Origin: Betaproteobacteria bacterium
GTDB lineage: Bacteria; Pseudomonadota; Gammaproteobacteria; Burkholderiales; Burkholderiaceae_E
Length of the DNA: 13,355 bases
Direction of reading: 5' to 3'
NCBI GenBank assembly: GCA_016868095.1
Contig: VGHV01000032.1
Location: forward strand, 1 to 13,355
Of the stretch, positions 1 to 13,355 are shown in pieces (position 1 is the first letter of the stretch; the number at the start of each line of letters is the position of its first letter). The notes beneath the pieces were generated by a model. The model searched no databases, was not told the DNA's origin, and saw only the letters and a list, made by a program, of their open reading frames with translations. Position numbers and translations under genes: made by a program.

Positions 1-458
1 AGGGGGCCGTCGTCATACAAACGGCGCACCCTGTAACTGATGGGCAGGCTTCCTTCACGTAAGGGATGATTGAGTTGGCGCCAGGTCGACAAGGCGTCTT
101 GTTGGAATGTGAACGATTTAGCTTCGCTCAAGCGTGTTTCGCGATGTTCTATTGGTAGCTTATTGATTTTCGCTTTTTTTGGGCTCGAATTAGGCTGCAA
201 AGGCTCAAGTTGGATCGCAGCATCAAGAAGTGCAATCAATTTGCCGCGACTCTCCTGGGTGACCAGATCCGCCCAGAGCTTGCCGCGCCAGCGCTTGAGT
301 TCTGATGCATCCACTGTCTCGGCATTTCCCGCAGCATCAATTACACGGGCCTGCGAATCCAGCACAAGAACAAGATCGGCAGACCATTCCAGCAAGCCCG
401 CTACAGCCTCAGCGTTGAGATCGCGCAAGTCCGCTTTCGGGGACTCAAATCGTTTCAT
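1..458 (-). CDS. ppsR: PpsR/CrtJ-type photosynthesis gene repressor, N-terminal fragment (runs off the left edge)
   Basis: Reading the minus strand from the ATG at 456-458 gives an open frame of 152 codons that continues out of the window. The protein starts MKRFESPKADLRDLNAEAV, followed by LLEWSADLVLVLDSQARVI (about residues 22-40), the opening of an N-terminal PAS-like domain. A segment with WRQLNHP (126-132) and SYRVRRLYDDG (141-151) matches the later part of that domain in PpsR/CrtJ proteins. The family represses bch, crt and puc/puh promoters in response to oxygen and redox state through a C-terminal helix-turn-helix, which lies outside this window. Divergent placement against bchF and PpsR-like palindromes in the shared intergenic region support the call. 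A charged, low-complexity stretch at about residues 84-118 seems longer than in the rhodobacterial proteins I remember. The start is the first in-frame ATG before the conserved region; only a weak AAGG lies upstream. Confidence 0.85.
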   Translation of the reverse strand, partial: MKRFESPKADLRDLNAEAVAGLLEWSADLVLVLDSQARVIDAAGNAETVDASELKRWRGKLWADLVTQESRGKLIALLDAAIQLEPLQPNSSPKKAKINKLPIEHRETRLSEAKSFTFQQDALSTWRQLNHPLREGSLPISYRVRRLYDDGP

Positions 459-493
459 GGAAATCGATCCGCCTTGTCATTGTGTGGCGCGCC

Positions 494-518
494 GAGTCCA
501 GGCGCTTACGCCTGACTC
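494..518. other. Inverted repeat / hairpin in the presumed ppsR leader
   Basis: Arms CAGGCG (499-504) and CGCCTG (509-514) are perfectly complementary around a CTTA loop. GAGT (494-497) and ACTC (515-518) extend the stem by four pairs with one bulged C at 498. It lies 36 nt upstream of the ppsR ATG on the minus strand, so it is probably transcribed in the ppsR leader. No T-run follows on either strand, so it does not look like an intrinsic terminator. An 8-bp palindrome GGCGCGCC (486-493) abuts it. It may be an operator or an RNA structure; function is unknown. Confidence 0.5.
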
Positions 519-543
519 CTGACGAACCTATTGTTATCCGCCC

Positions 544-578
544 TGATTCTTTCGATTCGATGATTCTTTTCGACTTGA
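544..578. repeat. Imperfect 17/18-nt tandem direct repeat
   Basis: Copy 1 (544-560) reads TGATTCTTTCGATTCGA and copy 2 (561-578) reads TGATTCTTTTCGACTTGA. They sit head to tail and differ by one inserted T and a few substitutions near the 3' end. The pair lies in the ppsR-bchF intergenic region, upstream of ppsR. It could be a pair of protein-binding half sites or just a local duplication; nothing in the sequence decides. Confidence 0.45.
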
Positions 579-699
579 TCCCTGAAGCACGTTAGACGCA
601 ATTGAGCAGCTAAAACCGTTTAAGACAATTTCCAAGACTCCATTTTACAAAAAAATTTTCTGCTTTCCTACTGCTTTCAACGAATTTGGTCGGATATTT

Positions 700-717
700 T
701 GTCAGTTGTTTTAGACA
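700..717. promoter_or_regulatory. PpsR/CrtJ operator site 1 (perfect palindrome)
   Basis: TGT (700-702), 12 nt, ACA (715-717), with the extended form TGTC-N10-GACA fully matched. This is the known PpsR/CrtJ recognition palindrome TGT-N12-ACA. It lies in the AT-rich region about 40 bp upstream of the predicted -35 box of bchF, between bchF and the ppsR gene itself. Confidence 0.75.
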
Positions 718-728
718 TCTTTTTGAAA

Positions 729-746
729 TGTCCAGTTCCTTAAACG
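729..746. promoter_or_regulatory. Degenerate PpsR/CrtJ operator site 2
   Basis: TGT (729-731), 12 nt, ACG (744-746): the left half-site TGTC is perfect and the right half is AACG instead of GACA. It starts 11 bp after site 1 ends. PpsR/CrtJ commonly binds pairs of palindromes cooperatively, one of them often imperfect, so this is a plausible second site. Confidence 0.5.
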
Positions 747-762
747 TCCAAATAAATTGACA
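745..762. promoter_or_regulatory. Degenerate PpsR/CrtJ operator site 3 overlapping the bchF -35 box
   Basis: CGTC (745-748), 10 nt, GACA (759-762): seven of eight positions of TGTC-N10-GACA match, with C in place of the first T. Its right half lies inside the predicted -35 hexamer TTGACA (757-762), so a bound repressor would block RNA polymerase. It abuts and slightly overlaps site 2. Confidence 0.45.
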
Positions 763-785
763 GTTGAGCTTGATCGGTCTACATT
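757..785 (+). promoter_or_regulatory. Predicted sigma-70-type promoter of the bchF superoperon
   Basis: A perfect -35 hexamer TTGACA (757-762), a 17-nt spacer and a -10 hexamer TACATT (780-785, four of six matches to TATAAT) make a good housekeeping promoter. Transcription would start near 792, leaving a leader of about 50 nt before bchF. This is the only convincing promoter I see on the plus strand upstream of the operon. Confidence 0.65.
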
Positions 786-844
786 GACCCTGCGGAAAGA
801 CTTGGCAAGACCCCTTAGCCAGCGATCGAGGATGACAGATCAGC

Positions 845-4265
<3,421 letters not shown>

Positions 4266-4266
4266 C

Positions 4267-4281
4267 TCTAGGAAAACTAGA
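4267..4281. other. Small inverted repeat in the bchB-bchH gap
   Basis: TCTAG (4267-4271) and CTAGA (4277-4281) pair perfectly around GAAAA. It occupies the 27-nt gap between bchB and bchH, the only clear gap in the bch part of the operon, and ends 11 nt before the bchH ATG. The stem is short and AT-rich and no T-run follows, so it is unlikely to terminate transcription. A role in setting bchH translation or in mRNA processing is possible but unproven. Confidence 0.3.
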
Positions 4282-4292
4282 AACCCACGCTC

Positions 4293-9069
<4,777 letters not shown>

Positions 9070-9070
<1 letters not shown>

Positions 9071-9807
9071 TGGATCCAACTTCTTATCAACAACGTCGAA
9101 ACGAGGTCGAACACTACTTTGACCGTACCGCGTTCTCGGCCTGGGCGCGCCTTACTTCCGATGCACCAGTGAGTCGAATCCGTGCAACCGTTCGAGCGGG
9201 CCGCGAGCGGATGCGTGCCAACATGCTCGATGCGCTCGGCACTGATTTGCAAGGACGCCGCATCTTAGATGCTGGATGTGGCGCGGGCGCTATAGCCATT
9301 GAACTTGCCCGCCGCGGTGCAGATGTTTTGGCGGTCGATTTATCACGCCAATTTATCGAGTTAGCAAAAGAGCGTGCTGCGCGGGTGCCCAGCGAAGGCC
9401 GTATTCTTTGGGTAGCCGGCGACATGCTCGATGCAAACTTTGGCCATTTTGATCATGTTGTTGCCATGGATTCATTGATCCACTATGAGGTGGTCGACAT
9501 GACTCGAGCACTCGAGCGGCTCGCTGAGCGAACCAAGTTAAGTCTACATGTCAGCTTTGCTCCTCGTACGCCGATACTAGCTCTAATGCATGCAGCTGGG
9601 CGCTGTCTTCCCAGAGCTGACCGCGCACCTTCAATTGTTCCGCTAGCAGGCGAAATGGTGCTCAGTCTTTTAAGCAAAAAGTCTGGTTTGCAAAGTTGCA
9701 AGCTGTCGCTCGGTGAGAGGGTAAACAGTGGCTTTTATGTCTCTCAGCTATTAAATATTGAGCATCTAACAGTTGCCTATGAACCCAATGGGATGAGTCA
9801 TGCTTAG
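9070..9807 (+). CDS. bchM: BchM, Mg-protoporphyrin IX O-methyltransferase
   Basis: A 245-residue class I methyltransferase that moves a methyl group from S-adenosylmethionine to the C13 propionate of Mg-protoporphyrin IX, the step between BchH and AcsF. The glycine-rich SAM-binding motif ILDAGCGAG is at 65-73. The acidic end of strand 2 is in VLAVDLS, and motif II is in FDHVVAMDSLIHY (about 131-143). The N-terminus NEVEHYFDRTAFSAWARL (11-28) is typical of BchM/ChlM. The start overlaps the bchL stop by one base (TAATG) and lacks a good Shine-Dalgarno, so it is probably translated by coupling. The 3' end overlaps lhaA by 8 nt. Confidence 0.95.
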
Positions 9808-11236
9808 GCTTGCAGCCCTAAACAGGCAGTTAGCGCTCCACTTGCGGCATATAAGCCCGCGCTATTTGCCATTTGCCGACGCGGCGAGCGAGCATCTACC
9901 GCTCGGCCAACTCTTACGACTTGCACTTTTTCAATGCTCAGTGGGCATGTGCTTGGTTTTGCTCACGGGTACCTTGAATCGGGTGATGATTGTCGAAATG
10001 GGAGTTGCCGCTTGGCTTGTTTCCTTGATGGTCTCGCTTCCGATTCTCTTTGCGCCATTGCGCGCTTTTATTGGATTTAGATCAGATATCCATCGCTCAG
10101 CAATCGGTTGGCGGCGGGTGCCCTATTTGTGGTTTGGTACTTTGATGCAAGCGGGCGGTTTGGCGTTCATGCCCTTCGCTCTTATTGTTTTATCGGGTGA
10201 TGCTCACGGCCCAGCCTTTGTTGGTCCCGCAGCGGCAGCTTTATCCTTCATAATGGTTGGCGCCGGCCTACACACAACCCAAACCGCCGGGCTTGCGCTA
10301 GCAGCCGATTTGTCGAGCGAGGAAAAGCAGCCTCGTGTAGTGGCCTTGCTTTATGTCATGCTGCTAGCGGGCATGGTTATCAGTGCCTTAATCTTCTCGT
10401 GGGCTCTCGCAGACTTTTCGCAGCTTCAGCTAATACGGGCTGTGCAAGGTGCTGCTCTTGCGACGATGATTCTTAATTGTATTTCACTATGGAAACAAGA
10501 GCGGAAACAGCCAAGCCATAAGGAGCATGTGGGTAAGCTTAGTTTTCGCGGTGCCTGGCGCAGTTTTGTTTCTAAGCCAGGTGTAAGTCGCTTTCTCTGG
10601 GCGACCGGACTAGGTACTGCTGCTTTTAATATGCAAGACATTCTGCTTGAACCTTATGGCGCTGAGGTTCTATCGCTTTCGGTGTCACAAACGACAGCGC
10701 TGAGCGCTTTTACTGCATCAGGGATGCTGATCGCTTTTGGCCTTGCTGCCCGGGCTCTCAAGAAAGGGCAGCAAGGCTTGAAACTTGCGGCTAATGGTGC
10801 AGTTATTGGTGTTTTTGCCTTCGCTGCTGTGATCTTTGCCGGTCCCTTGCAGTCACCCGATCTTTTTCGAATCGGGGCTTCACTGGTCGGTTTTGGCGGT
10901 GGTTTCTTTGCGGTCGGCACCCTCGTTACAGCCATGAATTTAGTGCAAGGTCCTTTTAAGGGACTTGCCCTAGGCGCGTGGGGTGCGATGCAGGCAAGCG
11001 CTGCAGGCTTTGCGATTGCTCTAGGCGGTGTGCTTCGAGATCTTTTCAGTCAGCCTATGCTATCGGGTGCATGGGGCGAGGCTTTGCAAAACCCTGATAT
11101 GCCTTATAGCGCTGTTTATCATATTGAAATTGTGATGCTTTTTGTTACGCTTGCACTCATAGGGCCTATCACGCGCTCGCTAAAGTCTCATGTCACCCAG
11201 CAACAAGGCTTTGGCGTTGTACAGCTTCCTGGTTGA
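9800..11236 (+). CDS. lhaA: LhaA, PucC/BCD-family light-harvesting 1 assembly protein
   Basis: A 478-residue polytopic membrane protein, about 12 hydrophobic segments, of the PucC/LhaA branch of the major facilitator fold. Members help LH1 or LH2 antenna assembly, probably by handling bacteriochlorophyll or antenna polypeptides in the membrane. Conserved blocks: APLRAFIGFRSD (85-96) and GWRRVPYLWFG (103-113). Near the C-terminal half are FGGGFFAVGTLVTAMNL and GAWGAMQASAAG. Its place between bchM and puhA is the usual one for lhaA rather than pucC. ATG 9800 overlaps the bchM stop by 8 nt, with GGGATGA just upstream as a possible weak ribosome site. A puhA promoter is often found inside the end of this gene in other purple bacteria; I could not pick one out by eye. 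Confidence 0.92.
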   Translation: MLRLAALNRQLALHLRHISPRYLPFADAASEHLPLGQLLRLALFQCSVGMCLVLLTGTLNRVMIVEMGVAAWLVSLMVSLPILFAPLRAFIGFRSDIHRSAIGWRRVPYLWFGTLMQAGGLAFMPFALIVLSGDAHGPAFVGPAAAALSFIMVGAGLHTTQTAGLALAADLSSEEKQPRVVALLYVMLLAGMVISALIFSWALADFSQLQLIRAVQGAALATMILNCISLWKQERKQPSHKEHVGKLSFRGAWRSFVSKPGVSRFLWATGLGTAAFNMQDILLEPYGAEVLSLSVSQTTALSAFTASGMLIAFGLAARALKKGQQGLKLAANGAVIGVFAFAAVIFAGPLQSPDLFRIGASLVGFGGGFFAVGTLVTAMNLVQGPFKGLALGAWGAMQASAAGFAIALGGVLRDLFSQPMLSGAWGEALQNPDMPYSAVYHIEIVMLFVTLALIGPITRSLKSHVTQQQGFGVVQLPG

Positions 11237-11298
11237 TTGTCTAATTTGAGGAATGTGCGGGATGTTTGAATTGTTTTGACGTCTTATTGACTTTTACC

Positions 11299-11303
11299 GG
11301 AGG
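11299..11303 (+). promoter_or_regulatory. Strong ribosome binding site of puhA
   Basis: GGAGG lies six nt before the puhA ATG (11310). It is the best Shine-Dalgarno of the window and follows a 73-nt gap, unlike the coupled bch genes upstream. It fits the need for a structural reaction-centre subunit in far larger amounts than the biosynthetic enzymes. Confidence 0.75.
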
Positions 11304-11309
11304 TTAATT

Positions 11310-12095
11310 ATGTTGTCCCATTCAGGAGATGCCGGAGCAATTACGAGCTTTATCGATATCGCTCAAGTCGTACTCTATTTATTTTGGGTTTTCTTTTTTG
11401 GTCTCGTAATTTATTTACAACGCGAAGGTAAGCGCGAGGGTTATCCATTGCTTCCAGGCAATCCTGATCTTCCATCGCATGTACGCTATGACGGTGCTTT
11501 CGGTATGCCTGAGCCTAAGACATTTAAAACTCCCCACGGAGAAATTTTTATTGCGCCCAACGGAAAAGAAGATGACCGTCCTATTGCCGGAAAATACACC
11601 GGAGGTGTCATTGGCGCTGCGCTTGAACCAGTCGGTGACCCGATGAAGCTTGCGATTGGGCCAGGCGCTTATGCCGAGCGGCTCGATCGGCCCGATCTAA
11701 CATTTGATGGGCATCCTAAGATTGTTCCAATGCGTGTAGCGAAAGAGTACTGGATTGAGGCTCGTGACCCGGATCCTCGCGGAAAACCGGTTTTTGGTGG
11801 TGATTATGAAGTTGCGGGAACGGTAACCGACGTTTGGGTCGATTTGGCCGAATCAGTAATTCGTTACTTTGAGGTTATGTTGCCTTCAGGTCGTTCGGTA
11901 TTGTTACCCCATAACTTTGCGCGGGTTGGTGATCAGGCGCTTGTGGTTCGCTCAATTTTCGCAAAGCAATTTGACGGAGTGCCAGCAACCAAGAAGCCAG
12001 ATCAGGTCACGCTTCTTGAGGAAGATCGAATCATGGCCTATTACGGCGCAGGTACACTTTACGCAACTCCTGACCGCGCTGAGTCAATTGTTTGA
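11310..12095 (+). CDS. puhA: PuhA, photosynthetic reaction centre H subunit
   Basis: A 261-residue subunit that caps the cytoplasmic face of the L/M reaction-centre core and guides proton transfer to the secondary quinone QB. A single membrane helix (about 16-36) is followed by the charged QREGKREGYPL (37-47). The cytoplasmic beta-rich domain holds AGTVTDVWVDLAE, RYFEVMLPSGR and the family-typical end VTLLEEDRIMAYYGAGTLYA. Length matches the family. It is preceded by a 73-nt gap and a strong ribosome site. After it come 62 nt without a clear terminator, then puhB, so the operon probably continues. Confidence 0.97.
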   Translation: MLSHSGDAGAITSFIDIAQVVLYLFWVFFFGLVIYLQREGKREGYPLLPGNPDLPSHVRYDGAFGMPEPKTFKTPHGEIFIAPNGKEDDRPIAGKYTGGVIGAALEPVGDPMKLAIGPGAYAERLDRPDLTFDGHPKIVPMRVAKEYWIEARDPDPRGKPVFGGDYEVAGTVTDVWVDLAESVIRYFEVMLPSGRSVLLPHNFARVGDQALVVRSIFAKQFDGVPATKKPDQVTLLEEDRIMAYYGAGTLYATPDRAESIV

Positions 12096-12157
12096 GTCTG
12101 CACCATCATGCGGTGGTAATGATTGGTATTAAACATTTATAAACTGAGAAATTTAAA

Positions 12158-12823
12158 ATGAGCCATGACGATTTTGAGCCTATACCGGGACTTCCGGAAA
12201 AGCTTCCGCATGGTGAGCGTATCTTGTGGCAAGGGGCGCCTCAGTGGCGGCGCCTTGCGATCGAGGCTTTTCATGTGCGCAAGATCGGGGTTTACTTCCT
12301 CGTACTTGCAATCTGGCAAATCAGTACGACGGTCCATGATGGAGGCAGCGTCGCCGAGGCTTTGAGTGCTGCGAGTTGGATGATCGTTTTAATGCTTAGC
12401 GCGTTTTTGCTGTTGCTCGGACTTGCTAGGCTATCAGCGCATACAACGCTATACACAATGACTAGCGCAAGGATCGTGATGCGATTTGGTATGGCATTGC
12501 CCCTGGTTGTGAATATTCCGTTTCGAATTGTTGCATCGGCAGACTGGCGTAGTCGAAGTCCTGGAAGCTCTGAAATTTGCCTCAGCTTAGATAGTCGCGA
12601 CGGTGCCCGATTATCTTGGGCCCATTTATGGCCTCACGCCAAGGCCTGGGATTTGCGCTATCCCAAGCCTTTGTTGAGAGCTTTAGCCGATGGCGAGCAG
12701 GTAGCGCAATTGCTTGCTCAGGCGCTTGCCAATCATGCATTAAGCCAGGAGGTGAGCGAAAGCCCAAACAAGCCCGTGCGGGTGCGGGTCGCTCAGCAAT
12801 CGCTTCAGGCTGGCGTCGCGTAA
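12158..12823 (+). CDS. puhB: PuhB, photosynthetic complex assembly protein
   Basis: A 221-residue membrane protein needed for efficient reaction-centre assembly in Rhodobacter. Two hydrophobic helices at about 42-58 and 70-91 are followed by a bPH2-like (pleckstrin-homology-like) region beginning TTLYTMTSARIVMRFG (96-111) with NIPFRIV (119-125). The block ARLSWAHLWPHAKAW (150-164) is followed by RYPKPLLRAL (167-176), both usual in PuhB. The opening with PIPGLPEKLPHGERILWQG (8-26) is also family-typical and supports the start. The ribosome site is weak (GAGA at 12146-12149). It lies directly after puhA, as in other purple bacteria. Confidence 0.92.
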   Translation: MSHDDFEPIPGLPEKLPHGERILWQGAPQWRRLAIEAFHVRKIGVYFLVLAIWQISTTVHDGGSVAEALSAASWMIVLMLSAFLLLLGLARLSAHTTLYTMTSARIVMRFGMALPLVVNIPFRIVASADWRSRSPGSSEICLSLDSRDGARLSWAHLWPHAKAWDLRYPKPLLRALADGEQVAQLLAQALANHALSQEVSESPNKPVRVRVAQQSLQAGVA

Positions 12824-12826
12824 AGC

Positions 12827-13273
12827 ATGTCTACGATGTATGTTCGACCGGCACCTTTGCTTGCGATGGCTGCATTGGCGCTTAGTTCTTTGTTGCTAGT
12901 GGGATGGCATCGCTTTCATTTACCGAGCACGCCTACCGATCCTGAGCAGCAATTGGGACATAAGCTTGTCAAGCGGGTCGACCTATCGTTTATCGACCAA
13001 GCCGACGGTGGTGTTCTTGTAACCCGCGTATCCGACGGGGTGCAGATTGCCCACATTGCGGTCGGCGAGGGCGGCTTTGTTCGCGCTACCTTACGAAGTC
13101 TTATTCGCGATCACCCTATCACCAAGCATCATTTCCACCTGGCGATGACCGATAGCGGTCAATTGCTGCTTTGGGATCCTTTAAGCGGCCGAGTGCTCGA
13201 TTTAAAAGCATATGGATCAAGCAATCGTCAGGTTTTTCTTGAATTTCTTCTTGCATCGGAGTCAAGGCCATGA
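12827..13273 (+). CDS. puhC: PuhC, photosynthetic complex assembly protein
   Basis: A 148-residue protein with one N-terminal membrane helix (about 8-26) and a periplasmic domain. In Rhodobacter it is required for normal levels of the reaction centre-LH1 complex. The segment DLSFIDQADGGVLVTRVSDG (52-71) followed by EGGFVRATLRSL (about 80-91) is the typical PuhC core. The start at 12827 lies 3 nt after puhB with no clear Shine-Dalgarno; ATG 12836 is an alternative that would drop three residues. Its stop overlaps the acsF ATG as ATGA. Confidence 0.88.
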   Translation: MSTMYVRPAPLLAMAALALSSLLLVGWHRFHLPSTPTDPEQQLGHKLVKRVDLSFIDQADGGVLVTRVSDGVQIAHIAVGEGGFVRATLRSLIRDHPITKHHFHLAMTDSGQLLLWDPLSGRVLDLKAYGSSNRQVFLEFLLASESRP

Positions 13274-13355
13274 GCACGCTGATGGACGACATCAAAACCA
13301 CAAAAGATGCTCTTGATAAAGCGCGCGACGAGAGCATTATCAGCCCAAGGTTTTA
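13270..13355 (+). CDS. acsF: AcsF, aerobic Mg-protoporphyrin IX monomethyl ester cyclase, 5' fragment
   Basis: Only 28 codons fit before the right edge. They encode MSTLMDDIKTTKDALDKARD followed by ESIISPRF. AcsF proteins begin with a similar helical stretch ending in a T/S-L-L/I-S-PRFYTTDF block, so the match is short but specific. AcsF is a diiron oxidative cyclase that uses O2 to form the fifth (isocyclic) ring of protochlorophyllide, the step after BchM. ATG 13270 overlaps the puhC stop and has GGAG at 13258-13261 eight nt upstream. The location straight after puhC is a known arrangement in proteobacterial photosynthesis clusters. The di-iron ligands lie outside the window. Confidence 0.82.
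   Translation, partial: MSTLMDDIKTTKDALDKARDESIISPRF

Noticed and set aside
70..522. 150-codon plus-strand open frame near the left edge
   Set aside because: It is antisense to the ppsR fragment, whose minus-strand translation gives recognisable PpsR sequence; the plus-strand product is Ser/Arg-rich and resembles nothing.
11237..11309. Separate puhA promoter or PpsR site in the lhaA-puhA gap
   Set aside because: TTGTCT and TTGACG resemble -35 boxes, but no -10 hexamer sits at proper spacing before the start codon, and no TGT-N12-ACA palindrome is present.
12103..12121. Possible hairpin after puhA (ACCA...TGGT)
   Set aside because: Only four base pairs with an eight-base loop and no T-run; far too weak to call a terminator, and puhB follows closely.

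Overview
The window is a stretch of the photosynthesis gene cluster of a purple (type II reaction centre) proteobacterium. Visible genes, left to right: a 5' fragment of the repressor gene ppsR (minus strand), then a colinear plus-strand run bchF-bchN-bchB-bchH-bchL-bchM-lhaA-puhA-puhB-puhC and the first 28 codons of acsF. The full dark-operative protochlorophyllide reductase (bchL, bchN, bchB), the start of the O2-dependent cyclase gene acsF, and a PpsR-type repressor together point to an organism making bacteriochlorophyll a with access to both oxygen and low-oxygen or dark conditions, such as an aerobic anoxygenic phototroph or a facultative purple bacterium. Base composition is roughly balanced. 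Protein character (BchL, BchF and PucC family) looks most like beta- or gammaproteobacteria, perhaps Burkholderiales; this is an impression, not a placement.

Layout. 1-458 (minus): N-terminal part of PpsR. 459-844: divergent intergenic region with a strong hairpin in the presumed ppsR leader, an imperfect 17/18-nt tandem repeat, and, next to bchF, three PpsR-type palindromes (one perfect TGTC-N10-GACA and two degenerate) beside a good sigma-70-like promoter. 845-9807: bchFNBHLM, mostly joined by 1-4 nt start/stop overlaps. 9800-11236: lhaA, an MFS-like light-harvesting assembly factor. 11310-13273: puhA (reaction-centre H subunit), puhB and puhC (assembly proteins). 13270 onward: acsF, cut by the window edge.

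How it works together. BchH (with BchI and BchD, outside the window) inserts Mg2+ into protoporphyrin IX. BchM methylates the product. AcsF closes the fifth ring. BchL/BchN/BchB reduce protochlorophyllide to chlorophyllide. BchF hydrates the 3-vinyl group on the way to bacteriochlorophyllide a. LhaA, PuhB and PuhC assemble the LH1 antenna and reaction centre around PuhA. PpsR, encoded next door, is the expected oxygen/redox-responsive repressor of the bchF promoter. The whole run reads as a superoperon.

Nothing here is a clearly new biological system. The points worth a second look are the operator array at bchF, a small internal duplication in a BchB linker, an extended glycine-rich BchL N-terminus, leader and repeat structures upstream of ppsR, and an apparent excess of the hexamer CGATCG.
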